Assembly (NCBI GenBank): GCA_020849725.1
Contig: JADLAZ010000013.1
Location: forward strand, 26,447-90,446
From: Chloroflexota bacterium
GTDB lineage: Bacteria; Chloroflexota; Chloroflexia; Thermomicrobiales; JADLAZ01
Direction: 5' to 3'
Length of the DNA stretch: 64,000 nucleotides
Each line of letters starts with the position of its first letter. The first letter of the stretch is position 1. Of the stretch, positions 1 to 8,530 are shown in pieces. The position numbers and the translations under genes are program-made. The notes beneath the pieces are model-generated. The model searched no databases. It saw only the letters and a program-made list of their open reading frames with translations, and was not told where the DNA came from.

Positions 1-2022
1 CGGCACGCGCGCGCGGGTCGGGTCGAAGCCCTCCAGCCGGGCGTAGGTGACGAAGAAGCTGTAGGAGTTCCACAGCGTCAGCACGAACTGGCGCATCACC
101 TCGCCCAGCGGCCCGTAGCCGAAGTTGAGGTTGACCGCCGGGTTGTGGTTGACGAACAGCCAGCGCATCGCGTCGGCGCCGACGCGGTCGGCCGCCTCAT
201 CGAAGGGGATGGCGTTGCCCCACGACTTGTGCATCTCGCGGCCGGTCTCGTCGCGCATCAGCGCGTAGGAGAAGACGGCGCGCGTCGGGGCGCGGTCCTC
301 CAGGCCGGTGCTCATCGTCAGCAGGCTGTAGAACCAGTTGCGGAACTGGCCGGGGAACGACTCGCTAATCAGATCGGCCGGAAACCACTCTTCCCAGTAG
401 GCGCGGTCGTGCCGATAGCCGAGCGTCGACATGGCGACGATGCCGGCATCGAGCCAGGGGTTGCCGACGTCGGCGATGCGCGACACCGGTGCGCCGCACT
501 GCCCACAGGCGATCTTGACCGCGTCAACCCAGGGCCGGTGCGGCGTGTGCCCCGCGAACTCGTCCCAGCCCGCGATCGCCCGTTCGCGCAGCTCGACCTC
601 GCTGCCGATGACGTCGAAGTGGCCGCAGGCGGTACACTCGTAGATCGGCAGCGCCAGCCCCCAGTACCGCTTCTTGGAGATCATCCAGTCGTCCATGTTG
701 CGCAGCCAGTCCAGCTCGCGCTCCAGGCCGAACTCCGGCACCCAGGTGATCTCGCGCGTGACGCGCATCAGCGGCTCGCGCAGCCCGTCCATGCTGATGA
801 ACCATTCGTCGACCAGCCGGAAGATGAGGTCGGTGCCGCAGCGCCAGCAGACCGGGTAGCGGTGGGTGTAGGGCTCAGCCCGGTACAGGAGGTCTTTCTC
901 GCGCAGGTTTTCGACGATCGGCCAGGCGGTGTCTTCGACATACTGGCCGGTGAGCCAGGCGTAGCCATCGACATACAGGCCCGCCTCATCGATCGGGGCG
1001 ATGACCGCCAGGCCGTGCTCCTTCGACAGCGCGAAGTCCTCCTGGCCGCAGCCGGGCGCGATGTGGACGATGCCGGCGCCTTCTGTCTCCGAGACCTCGT
1101 CCCAGGCGATGACACGATGCTCGACGCCGGCGGCGGCCGGCAGGTCGTCGAACGGGCCGTCATAGCGCCAGCCGATCAGGTCGCGGCCGGGCAACTCCGC
1201 CAGCACCTCGTGCCGCCGGCTGATGGCGCGGCCCAGGCAGCCTTTGGCCAGATAGTAGACGCCGGTGTCGTCCCGCACCTTGACATAGGTCAGGTCGGGG
1301 TGGACGGCGGCGGCGACGTTGGCCGCCAGCGTCCAGGGCGTCGTCGTCCAGGCCAGCAGGTACTCGCCCGGCCGATCGTGCAGCGGGAAGCGGACGTAGA
1401 CGCTGGTGTGGGTGCGCTCCTGGTAGCCTTCGGTGACGATCTCCATGTTGGAGATGCCGGTGGCGCAGCGCGGGCACCAGGGCATGACGTCGTGGCCCTT
1501 GTAGATCCAGCCGCGCTCGTGGCAGGACTTCAGGAACTGCCAGATGGTGTAGTTGTTCTCGTCGGACATCGTGTAGTAGGAGTCGTCCCAATCCATCCAG
1601 TAGCCGAGGCGGATGCTCTGGGCGGTCTGAATGCCGCTGAACTTGACGACGCGCTCCTTGCAGCGCTCGACGAAGGCGGCGATGCCGTAGGTCTCGATGT
1701 CGCGCTTGGATGTGAGACCCAGCTCCTTCTCGACCTCGACCTCGACCCACAGCCCCTGGCAGTCGAAGCCGTTCTGGTAGCGCTGGCGCTTGCCGAGCAT
1801 CGTCTGGTAGCGCTGGAAGAGGTCCTTGTAGGTCCGGCCCCAGGCGTGATGCACGCCCATCAGGCCGTTGGCGGTGATCGGCCCGTCGATGAACGAGTAG
1901 CGCTCGGCCGCCCGCTCATTGCGGCGCAGGTAGCGCGCCATGACGCCCTGCTCATCCCACCAGGCCTGGATGCGCTGCTCGAGCGCCGGGAGATCGACGG
2001 CCGCGCCAACGGGCTGATACAT
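1..2022 (-). CDS. ileS: Isoleucyl-tRNA synthetase, C-terminal part beyond window
   Basis: Charges tRNA-Ile with isoleucine in the cytoplasm. 674 residues are visible and the gene continues past base 1, so the anticodon-binding and C-terminal parts are missing. The class I nucleotide-binding signature appears as GLMGVHHAWG near residues 50-60, where HIGH is expected. The KMSKS loop is EMHKSWGN near residue 598, a variant of KMSKS. The editing (CP1) region contains LAWTTTPWTLAANVAA. I distinguish Ile from Val or Leu by this overall pattern and by the isoleucine T-box upstream. The start is ATG at 2022 with a strong AGGAGG about 5 nt upstream. It is probably co-transcribed with the small gene at 2191-2478 under the T-box leader. 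A G/C-tract bracketed spacer separates the two genes. Confidence 0.93.
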   Translation of the reverse strand, partial: MYQPVGAAVDLPALEQRIQAWWDEQGVMARYLRRNERAAERYSFIDGPITANGLMGVHHAWGRTYKDLFQRYQTMLGKRQRYQNGFDCQGLWVEVEVEKELGLTSKRDIETYGIAAFVERCKERVVKFSGIQTAQSIRLGYWMDWDDSYYTMSDENNYTIWQFLKSCHERGWIYKGHDVMPWCPRCATGISNMEIVTEGYQERTHTSVYVRFPLHDRPGEYLLAWTTTPWTLAANVAAAVHPDLTYVKVRDDTGVYYLAKGCLGRAISRRHEVLAELPGRDLIGWRYDGPFDDLPAAAGVEHRVIAWDEVSETEGAGIVHIAPGCGQEDFALSKEHGLAVIAPIDEAGLYVDGYAWLTGQYVEDTAWPIVENLREKDLLYRAEPYTHRYPVCWRCGTDLIFRLVDEWFISMDGLREPLMRVTREITWVPEFGLERELDWLRNMDDWMISKKRYWGLALPIYECTACGHFDVIGSEVELRERAIAGWDEFAGHTPHRPWVDAVKIACGQCGAPVSRIADVGNPWLDAGIVAMSTLGYRHDRAYWEEWFPADLISESFPGQFRNWFYSLLTMSTGLEDRAPTRAVFSYALMRDETGREMHKSWGNAIPFDEAADRVGADAMRWLFVNHNPAVNLNFGYGPLGEVMRQFVLTLWNSYSFFVTYARLEGFDPTRARVP

Positions 2023-2029
2023 GGGGCCT

Positions 2030-2192
2030 CCTGGGGGGCGGGGGACGGGGGGCGAGGGTCCGAGGGTCCGAGGTCGGGGGACGGGGTCGGGACTACTCCC
2101 GTTGGCTGAGCGAAGTCGAAGCCCTGTTCCCTTCGGCTCCGCTCAGGGAACGGAACCCGCCCCCCGTCCCCCGTCCCCCGTCCCCGACCCCT
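2030..2192. repeat. Bracketed intergenic repeat: G-tract arm, inner palindrome, C-tract arm
   Basis: The spacer between the 95-residue gene and ileS starts with a G-tract arm (about 2033-2093, units such as GGGGGAC) and ends with the inverted C-tract arm (about 2157-2192, units such as GTCCCCC). Between them is an inner inverted repeat: CTGAGCGAAGTCGAAG at about 2105-2120 and CTTCGGCTCCGCTCAG at about 2132-2147. The arms reach to within a few bases of the ileS Shine-Dalgarno sequence and of the upstream stop codon. Confidence 0.8.
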
Positions 2193-2478
2193 ACCGCCGG
2201 TACGGGTGGAACAGCGCCGCCTCGGGCAGGGTGTAGTCCATGACGGTGACGGGGCCATCGGTGACGGTGACGGGCGTGTAGAGGCTGTCGCCAGCGTGGA
2301 CGACGATGGCGCCGTCGACCATCTCGACGGTCAGGTGATCGCCGGGCGGCAGCGTGGCGGTGACGGTCCAGGTCGTGCCGGGCGGCATCGGCGCGGTCGC
2401 GCCGTACGGTTCCAGGCAGAAGGTGACCGGCGCGCTGCGGGTGTTGGCGACACTGAGGGTGGCGGTCTCGACGTCCAT
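2191..2478 (-). CDS. Small protein of unknown function under T-box control
   Basis: 95 residues; I do not recognise the family with certainty. The sequence is rich in Val, Thr and Pro with alternating hydrophobic residues (for example VTFCLEPYGATAPMPPGTTW, then GDHLTVEMVDGAIVVHAGDS), which suggests a small beta-sandwich. There is no signal peptide or membrane segment. The start is ATG at 2478, preceded by GGGAGGA 7 nt upstream. A longer reading from 2511 would begin inside the T-box terminator hairpin and is rejected. It is the first gene after the isoleucine T-box and lies 168 nt upstream of ileS, so its expression should rise when tRNA-Ile is uncharged. That link is inferred from position. 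Confidence 0.75.
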   Translation of the reverse strand: MDVETATLSVANTRSAPVTFCLEPYGATAPMPPGTTWTVTATLPPGDHLTVEMVDGAIVVHAGDSLYTPVTVTDGPVTVMDYTLPEAALFHPYRR

Positions 2479-2493
2479 GGCAGTCCTCCCAAC

Positions 2494-2527
2494 AAAAAAG
2501 CTCGCCCTCATCGCGTGAGGACGAGCT
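2494..2527 (-). terminator. T-box intrinsic terminator hairpin
   Basis: On the minus strand a 12-bp stem (2527-2516 pairing with 2510-2499, one G-U pair), a 5-nt loop and a run of six U residues form an intrinsic terminator. It ends just before the Shine-Dalgarno of the 95-residue gene. It follows the T-box sequence and is the expected alternative to the antiterminator. Confidence 0.88.
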
Positions 2528-2780
2528 GCCGGAGGGCGCCCGCGGTACCACCTCAGTTGACCGGCGCTGGCCGGCCCACTCAGTCGAGTGCGTGTTCACA
2601 CCCGTGTCGCGGTAACGAGCGACAAGCTCGGCCACGTCTACTGAGGCACTGCCCGTTCGGGTGGCGGCTCGGGAAGGATGTTCAGCGCGGGCTCGCGTCC
2701 GGTTGCACCAACCCCGGACTCGCTGGGCGGGGTGACCGCGCCTACTCGGTTCCGTCTACGCCGGGACTCTCGATTGTTGG
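2494..2780 (-). promoter_or_regulatory. T-box riboswitch, isoleucine specifier
   Basis: The leader has the hallmark T-box sequence AGGTGGTACCGCGG (2553-2540), which binds the free CCA end of uncharged tRNA. Upstream is a Stem I with a distal loop like GGGTTGGTGCAACCC (about 2710-2695), an AGTA loop-E-like motif near 2745, and a specifier region GAACATCC whose codon reads AUC (2679-2677), so tRNA-Ile. A terminator hairpin follows. The mechanism seen is transcriptional: uncharged tRNA-Ile stabilises an antiterminator that includes the T-box sequence, and charged tRNA lets the terminator form. It reads into the 95-residue gene and then ileS. Confidence 0.92.
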
Positions 2781-2784
2781 GCCA

Positions 2785-2814
2785 ACGATACCAGCGCCGC
2801 GCGCGGGCTGTCAA
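2785..2814 (-). promoter_or_regulatory. Promoter of the T-box/ileS transcript
   Basis: Minus strand TTGACA (2814-2809), 18-nt spacer, TATCGT (2790-2785). This is a good sigma-70-type match, placed just upstream of Stem I of the T-box, so transcription should begin near 2778. Confidence 0.75.
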
Positions 2815-2827
2815 GATGACGAATCGG

Positions 2828-3364
2828 CTACCCTGGCGGCGCCTGACGCTGCAGCGCCTTCTGGTAGAGCGCCGTCGCGTAGAACTCGTACGCAGCGGCT
2901 GTGTCCGGCACATCGACGACGTGGACGGTGAACCGGCAGGGCACGCCGTTGTCGGGCAGCTCCTCGGCGAAGAAGCGCCGGTAGGCGGTGGCGTAGGCGG
3001 CGCGCAGGCGCTGCTGCTCGGCGGCGTAGCCGGCCGGGTCGACCAGCGGGCTGGGCGCCTTGGGCTGGCAGCCAAAGGCGTGGACCTCGATGAAGTCGAT
3101 CTCGCGCAGCGACTGGCAGATGCCGGCATCGCGCAGCCACTGCTCCCAGCAGCGGAAGACCAGCGGCACCTCGCGCTCCGGGTCCATCGTCACCAGCTCG
3201 TCGAGGCCGAGCACGGCCTTGGCCGAGTAGCCACCGGTCAGGCCGGCGAACGAGATCTTGAGGTCGCCGTCGGGCAACTCCTCGGTGACGAGCGATGACA
3301 GCACCGGCTGGTCGCCCTGGTAGTAGTAGGTGAGCTTGCCGCGCTTCTTGACGTTGAATGGCAT
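2828..3364 (-). CDS. Hypothetical protein, 178 residues
   Basis: I do not recognise the family. It is a soluble protein without signal peptide or membrane segment. It begins MPFNVKKRGKLTYYYQGDQP and has a mid-region TGGYSAKAVLGLDELV and a C-terminal half rich in Tyr, Phe and Ala (YATAYRRFFAEELPDNG). The start is ATG at 3364 with GGGAGGG about 9 nt upstream. The in-frame extension to 3601 overlaps the TPR gene's end in another frame and has no such site. It lies downstream of the TPR gene (107-nt spacer) and upstream of the ileS T-box promoter. Confidence 0.7.
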   Translation of the reverse strand: MPFNVKKRGKLTYYYQGDQPVLSSLVTEELPDGDLKISFAGLTGGYSAKAVLGLDELVTMDPEREVPLVFRCWEQWLRDAGICQSLREIDFIEVHAFGCQPKAPSPLVDPAGYAAEQQRLRAAYATAYRRFFAEELPDNGVPCRFTVHVVDVPDTAAAYEFYATALYQKALQRQAPPG

Positions 3365-3470
3365 CGTTGGTCGCCCTCCCGCTGAGGGTGGCGACTCTAG
3401 CAGCCCGACCCGACCGGGGCAAGCCTGCCGCGGGGCGAGTTGGCTGCCAGCGGGGGCGAGGAGTGCTGTG

Positions 3471-6400
3471 CTACGCTGCCGTGTCGCCGGCCTGCATGGC
3501 CAGGTTCGCCATCGCCATCCGCTTGGCGCGCGCCACCGGGTCGTCGGGGGCATGGCGCAGCAGCCGCTCGTAGACCTTCTCGGCCTGGCCGAACTCGCCA
3601 ACCGCCGTCAGCAACTCGCCCAGCCGGTGGTAGGCGGTGGCGTCCTGTGGGGCCAGCCCGATGATCTGGTGCAGAGCAGCGATGGCGTCGCGGTGGTTGT
3701 TCTCGACCTGGTACGTGTCGGCCAGCCGCCAGGTTTCAGCCACGGCCTGCTCGAGCTGGCCGGACTGGAGATAGAGCGTGATCAAGAACTGGCGCGCGTC
3801 GGCGTTAGCCGGCTGCAACTCGAGCATGCGCGCGCACAGCGCGAACGCCTGGTCGGTGCGGCCGGTGGCCCAGGCGATATCAGCCGCGCGCTGCAGGCAG
3901 GCGAGCGCGTTGCCGATCTTGCCGCTGCCGGCGTAGAGCTGCGCGCACAGCTCCAGCTCGCGCGCAGCCTGGTCGACGAAGCCACGCTCCAGATAGGCGT
4001 CAACGAGCTTGGCCTTGATGCCGGCGTTGTTGGGCGCGATCTGCGCCATGCGGTCCAGCACCGCCGCCAGCGCCTCCAGCCGGCCGGCGTCGCGATGGTA
4101 GGTCGCCAGTTCATCCAGGGCCGCCAGCGCCGCGCCCAGCCGTCCGGCCTGCAACTGGAGCTCGGCCAGCCGCACCAGCACCGTCTCGTCGCCGGGCGCC
4201 ACCTGGCGCAGGTCGTCGAGCGTCTGGATCGCTTCGGGCAGCGCCTGCTGGCGCGTGTAGACCTCCACCAGCGCCAGACCGAGGTGGATCGGCGTCAGCG
4301 CCTCGGGGAACAGCGCCAGCGGGGCCAGCGTCTGGGCCACCACCGGCTGCCCCAGCAGGGCCAGCGTGGCCGTGCGGTGGTGGCGCTCGGCGGCGGCATC
4401 GCCCGTGTCGGCCGCGACCAGCGCCGCGGCATGCTGGGCGACGGCGCGCACGGTCGCCGGCGCCGGTGTGTCGTCTGTCAGCAGCGGCGCCAGCCAGGGA
4501 CCGGCCGCCGCCGACCGGCCGATCGCCTGCAGCAGCAGGCCGGCGGCTACCCGCACCCGCGCCTCGATCGGCGAGCGCACCAGCCGGCGGTGCAGGCGCA
4601 GCGACACGCGGCCGACTGGCGCGATGGACCGGGCCGCCGCCGCCAGCGTCTCGAGCGACAGCCACCAGTGTGCCTCTTGATTGAGCATGGCAAAGGCCAG
4701 GTTGGCGCCGGCGATGCCAGCCAGGTCGTGCGGCCGGCGCAGCAGCAGCCGGCGGTAGATCTCCAGCGCTGGCTCTGGCTGCCCCAGCAGCGTCAGCGTG
4801 TCGGCCTGGTGGCGCTGCGCATCCAGGTCGTCGGGCAGCGCGACGGCCAGGTGCTCGGCCTCGATCAGCGACCGGCTGGCCGCGCCCCGGTTGAGCAGGC
4901 GACTCACCAGCCGGCGGATCAGCGGCGCGGCCGCCGCCGCCTGCCCGGCCTGCCGGGCCGCCTCGCCATAGCCGACCAGGGCCGCCTCATCGGTCGGCCG
5001 CAGGCGCACGATCAGCCGCAGGAACGGCAGCCGCTCGGCCGGCGACGCGTTGCGCAGCGTCAGCACGCGCAGCGCCAGGTTGGCGGTTTCCAGGGCCGCG
5101 CTGTTGCGACCGCGGCGCGCGTGCAACTCGGCCAGGCGCAGATTGACCGCAATGTAGTCCGGCGCCAGGCCGATGACTGCCTGGCAGGCGTCGATCGCGC
5201 CCAGCACGTGACCGGCCTGAGCGTCGGCATCGGCCTCGTCCAGCAGTGCCTGCACTGCCGGAGTCTGGCGCTCGCGGTCCGGCAAGGCCCGATCGTGGGC
5301 ATGCAGCCGCCGCCGGCGCAGCGAGGTCGTGCCGGGCGTGGCGGCCCGCGCCGCCAGCAGGCCCGTGCCGTCGAGGGAGCGCGTCTCGCCCAACGAGCGC
5401 GTCTCGCCGAGCGAGCGTGTTCCGCCAAGGGAACGCGTGCCACCCAGCGCGCGGGTGTCGCCGAGGGAGCGTGTGCCACCGGGCGCGACCGGCTCGTCCG
5501 GCGCGCTCGTGGCCAGGCTGCCGGTGCCGCCCAGACGACCGGTCCCGATGCGTGGCTCCGGCCCGAGGCTGCCAGTGACGCGGCGGTAACTGGTTGCCAG
5601 CCGCTCTGGCGCCTCCTCGTCAGCCATTGGCGTCACCGCCGGGCGGGGCGGGGGTGGGGTGGCGATGCGCGCCGCTGGGGCCGTGCCGGCCGGAGCAGCG
5701 ATCGCTGGTGCTGCGGTTGGCGCGGTCATGCTCGCCTGGCCGGCGCTGGGATCGGCGGCGGCCGGCGCCACCAGCGATGCCGACAGCCGCGCCTGCAGCC
5801 GCTGGCTGAGGTCGCGATAGGCAGTGGCGGTCGCGGCCTGGTCGGCGAAGCCGGAGAGAAAGTCGGCCAGGCTGGCCGCCAGATTTGATGCCTGCAGGAA
5901 GTTGCCGATCTCGGCCAGTGCCTCGATCGCCGTGCGGTAGATCGTCACTAGCTCGCCCAGCTCGCCCTCGCCGATCTGCTCGTGGTCGATCAGCGAGATG
6001 GCCAGCGACAACATCCGCGCCGCATCGCTGCGATTGCCGAGTGCGCGCTGGGAGACGCCGGTGGCAAAAGTCGCCGACATGGCGTAGTCGGCGTTGTCCA
6101 GGCAGCGGGCGAACTGGTTCAGCGCGTCGGGGTGCCGGCTCTGCTGCTGATAGAGCAGGCCGAGCGAGTAGGCGATGTCGGGCCGGTCGGCGCCGGCGAC
6201 GATCGCCTGCTCGTAGTGCCGGATCGCCTCGCCGATCTTGCCGTTCTTCTCATAGGCCACCGCCAGCGCCACGACCTCGTTCATCTCGAAGGCCGCCAGT
6301 TGGTTGGTGAGCAAGCCCTCGGCGGGGCGCGCGTCGGGCGCGGGTAGCGCTCCGGTCTGGCTGCCGAGCGCGCCGGTGTGGAGCGCGGCTGTCTCACCGG

Positions 6401-6791
6401 CCACCGCCGGCGCGCTCGCCTCGGCCGGGTCGAGCTGGATCGGCAGGGCGCCGGTGGCGGCGCGCTGCCGTTGCTTGAGCGCGTCCAACTGCGCCTGCAT
6501 CTTCTTCGCCTCAGACCGGCGCTCCAGCTTGAGATACACCTCGATCAGGCGGTGCATGATGAAGGCGTTGTCGGCGGCGCGCTCCAGCATCCAGGCATAG
6601 TGGACGACCGCGCTCTCCCAGTTGCCGAGCCGGTAGAAGGCCAGCGCCAGGCTGCCGCGCGCCGCCATGTCGTCGGGGAACTCGTCCGCGGCGCGCTGGT
6701 AATCGACCAGCGCCAGGTCCCAATCCTGATTCCAGGCGCGCTCGGCGGCCCGCTTCATCGCCGCCTCAAAGACACTGCGGTTCCCTGCCAT
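3471..6791 (-). CDS. Large TPR-repeat protein with a TxxL hexapeptide array
   Basis: 1106 residues, built almost entirely of tetratricopeptide-like helical repeats. They run from about residue 15 to 130 (for example ALVDYQRAADEFPDDMAARG), 160-290, and again through the C-terminal half to the end (AEKVYERLLRHAPDDPVARA). Such proteins act as cytoplasmic protein-protein scaffolds; no catalytic domain or membrane segment is seen. The middle (about residues 330-480) is Ala/Pro-rich and contains a tandem array of units like GGTRSL/GETRSL, coded by near-identical 18-nt repeats at about 5370-5490. More TGALG/TGSLG motifs are scattered nearby. The start is ATG at 6791 with AGGAG 10 nt upstream. It follows the primosome-like genes on the same strand; its role is unknown. 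Confidence 0.85.
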   Translation of the reverse strand: MAGNRSVFEAAMKRAAERAWNQDWDLALVDYQRAADEFPDDMAARGSLALAFYRLGNWESAVVHYAWMLERAADNAFIMHRLIEVYLKLERRSEAKKMQAQLDALKQRQRAATGALPIQLDPAEASAPAVAGETAALHTGALGSQTGALPAPDARPAEGLLTNQLAAFEMNEVVALAVAYEKNGKIGEAIRHYEQAIVAGADRPDIAYSLGLLYQQQSRHPDALNQFARCLDNADYAMSATFATGVSQRALGNRSDAARMLSLAISLIDHEQIGEGELGELVTIYRTAIEALAEIGNFLQASNLAASLADFLSGFADQAATATAYRDLSQRLQARLSASLVAPAAADPSAGQASMTAPTAAPAIAAPAGTAPAARIATPPPPRPAVTPMADEEAPERLATSYRRVTGSLGPEPRIGTGRLGGTGSLATSAPDEPVAPGGTRSLGDTRALGGTRSLGGTRSLGETRSLGETRSLDGTGLLAARAATPGTTSLRRRRLHAHDRALPDRERQTPAVQALLDEADADAQAGHVLGAIDACQAVIGLAPDYIAVNLRLAELHARRGRNSAALETANLALRVLTLRNASPAERLPFLRLIVRLRPTDEAALVGYGEAARQAGQAAAAAPLIRRLVSRLLNRGAASRSLIEAEHLAVALPDDLDAQRHQADTLTLLGQPEPALEIYRRLLLRRPHDLAGIAGANLAFAMLNQEAHWWLSLETLAAAARSIAPVGRVSLRLHRRLVRSPIEARVRVAAGLLLQAIGRSAAAGPWLAPLLTDDTPAPATVRAVAQHAAALVAADTGDAAAERHHRTATLALLGQPVVAQTLAPLALFPEALTPIHLGLALVEVYTRQQALPEAIQTLDDLRQVAPGDETVLVRLAELQLQAGRLGAALAALDELATYHRDAGRLEALAAVLDRMAQIAPNNAGIKAKLVDAYLERGFVDQAARELELCAQLYAGSGKIGNALACLQRAADIAWATGRTDQAFALCARMLELQPANADARQFLITLYLQSGQLEQAVAETWRLADTYQVENNHRDAIAALHQIIGLAPQDATAYHRLGELLTAVGEFGQAEKVYERLLRHAPDDPVARAKRMAMANLAMQAGDTAA

Positions 6792-6906
6792 GCCGGACGA
6801 TCTCCTCGCGCCTGCCACGACGCGAGCGCACCCGGCTCACGCCTGTCCTGAGTCTAGCAAGCGCGAATCGCCCAAGGTAATAGGAAAAACCGGTTACACG
6901 ACGCGC

Positions 6907-7806
6907 TCAGGGCGTTGGCCCGGGCCGTGCCCCCGACGGCCGGTGGGCCGGCCGGGCCAGGCCGACGGCCGGGGCGCGGCGGGGCGGGGTGGCCCGCCGC
7001 TCGGGTACGTCGCGCAGCCGGTAGTCGGCCGCGTTGACGTACACGTGGCGGCTGAGCGCCGTGTGCAGCAGCCGAGAGCGGATGCGTCCGTCCATCCGGT
7101 CGAGGTCGACGTTGCTGGTGATGACGGTCGGCAGTTGCTCGTTGTAGCGGTGATTGATGATCTGGAAGAGCTTTTCCTGCGCCCACTGTGTCGGGCTTTC
7201 GGCGCCCAGATCGTCCAGCACGAGCAGCGGCACCGTGCGCACGGCCTCGAAGCGCTCGTCGTAGGTGACGGCGCTGGCTGGATGATAGGTGGCGCGCAGG
7301 TGGTCGAGCAGGTCGGGCACGATCGTGAACAGCGTCTTGAGCGCCAGGTGGCGGGTAGCATAGATGGCAATGGCCGCTGCCAGGTGCGTCTTGCCGCAGC
7401 CGTAGTTACCCATCAGCACTAGCCAGCCGGTGGGGTTGCGCGCGTAGCGCAGCGCCGCCTCGTGCGCCTCGGCCGCGCCGCCGATGTGGCGGTCGAAGTT
7501 CTCGAATGTCTTGCTGGCGAAGCTCTCCAGGTTCGAGAGGCGCTCCAACTCGTTGAAGGTGCGCTCCTGGATGTCGCGGATCTTGCAGTCGCAGGCGATC
7601 AGCCGGCCGAAGTTGGGATCGATGATTGGCACATCGAGCGCCATGTAGCCGGCGCCATGGCAGATCGGGCAGACGCCCGGCGCGGGCGCGACCGGCGCGG
7701 CGTCGACCGACTCCGGCGCCTCAGCGCTGGAAGAAGGCGGCGTACTTGCCCTTCGTGTATTTATTGGGATCAAGAGGTTGCGCAGTGGTTCGTCGATCCG
7801 CGGCAT
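6907..7806 (-). CDS. DnaI/DnaC-type helicase loader ATPase
   Basis: 299 residues. The AAA+ ATPase domain has Walker A GNYGCGKT (residues 133-140) and Walker B LLVLDDLGAE (about 194-203), followed by a sensor-like VITSNVDLD. Ahead of it is a probable zinc site: CPIC at 46-49 and CDC at 72-74. This is the architecture of DnaI/DnaC-family loaders that place the replicative helicase on DNA. The C-terminus is Pro/Arg-rich. The start is ATG at 7806, preceded by GAGGG; it overlaps the end of the DnaD-like gene by 86 nt in another frame, indicating translational coupling. Helicase DnaB is encoded two genes upstream. I cannot say from the sequence whether it works in initiation, restart or both. Confidence 0.85.
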   Translation of the reverse strand: MPRIDEPLRNLLIPINTRRASTPPSSSAEAPESVDAAPVAPAPGVCPICHGAGYMALDVPIIDPNFGRLIACDCKIRDIQERTFNELERLSNLESFASKTFENFDRHIGGAAEAHEAALRYARNPTGWLVLMGNYGCGKTHLAAAIAIYATRHLALKTLFTIVPDLLDHLRATYHPASAVTYDERFEAVRTVPLLVLDDLGAESPTQWAQEKLFQIINHRYNEQLPTVITSNVDLDRMDGRIRSRLLHTALSRHVYVNAADYRLRDVPERRATPPRRAPAVGLARPAHRPSGARPGPTP

Positions 7807-8422
7807 CGTTTCTACCCTCGCTCGCCCAGCGTTCCAGCAAGCGCTGGATGAAACCCCAGGAGCGGCGGTCGCGCGCGACGGCCTCGTCAAAGGCGTCGGC
7901 GATCCAGGCCGCGGGATAGGTGTCGGCAGCCTCGGTCAATTGCTGGGCGACCAGCGGCGTCAGCGTCGCGACGTGCCGCTCGTACAGCCGGTGGATCGTC
8001 GGTTCGGGCGCGACCACCGGCACGGCCCGCCAGGCGGCGCCGATCTCGACGCGCTCGGCCTGCCCGCTCAGGAGATCGTGGAGCAGTTCCTGGCTGGCCG
8101 GCGTGTTGAGCGTGTACCAGCGCTGGCCGGGGGCCGGCTCGACCGCCTCCACCAGCAGCAGCGTGCCGCGCGTGATCGCCTGCTCCAGCCCCCTCCGCAG
8201 CGGCTCGGCCGGGTCGCGCGCGCTGCCGAGCGGCAGCAGGCCGTGGCGCAGCGCCGGGTCGGCCAGCACGTCGGCTTCTGTGACCAGCTCCTCGCCGGCG
8301 GCCACGCGATAGTACAGGTGCAGCGTCACGCGCAACTCGGCCAGATCGGTGATCGCCGGCAGCGTCTCGGTGAAGAAGCGCACCGGCAGAGCGATGGCGA
8401 CATCGGGCGGCAGTGGTGGCAT
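7721..8422 (-). CDS. DnaD-like primosomal protein
   Basis: 233 residues. The N-terminal half is winged-helix-like (VRFFTETLPAITDLAELRVT and DVLADPALRHGLLPLGS). The C-terminal part resembles the DnaD C-terminal domain, with WGFIQRLLERWASEG near residue 195 and the closing YTKGKYAAFF. DnaD proteins bind DNA and DnaA or DnaI and help recruit the helicase. The start chosen is ATG at 8422; GTG at 8434 in the same frame is also possible because GGGAG lies close to both. Its 3' end overlaps the dnaI-like gene by 86 nt. The arrangement dnaB, dnaD-like, dnaI-like argues for a primosome operon. Confidence 0.82.
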   Translation of the reverse strand: MPPLPPDVAIALPVRFFTETLPAITDLAELRVTLHLYYRVAAGEELVTEADVLADPALRHGLLPLGSARDPAEPLRRGLEQAITRGTLLLVEAVEPAPGQRWYTLNTPASQELLHDLLSGQAERVEIGAAWRAVPVVAPEPTIHRLYERHVATLTPLVAQQLTEAADTYPAAWIADAFDEAVARDRRSWGFIQRLLERWASEGRNDAADRRTTAQPLDPNKYTKGKYAAFFQR

Positions 8423-8530
8423 CGAGCGGCACACTCCCGGCGAGCGACGGTCACGCTGAGCTTGCGACGAGTATAGCCTGCCGGCCGGGCCACCGCGTGA
8501 CCTACCGGCACATCGGTGCGCCCGCGCCGG

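Noticed and set aside
145..2109. 654-codon plus-strand frame
   Set aside because: Antisense to ileS, which is strongly supported and has the T-box.
5365..5500. 18-nt tandem repeats as a CRISPR array
   Set aside because: They are contiguous, in frame, and code for a peptide repeat; no spacers and no cas genes.
3330..5888. 852-codon plus-strand frame
   Set aside because: It is the complement of the TPR gene; composition is Arg/Gln/Gly-rich with no recognisable domain and no ribosome site.
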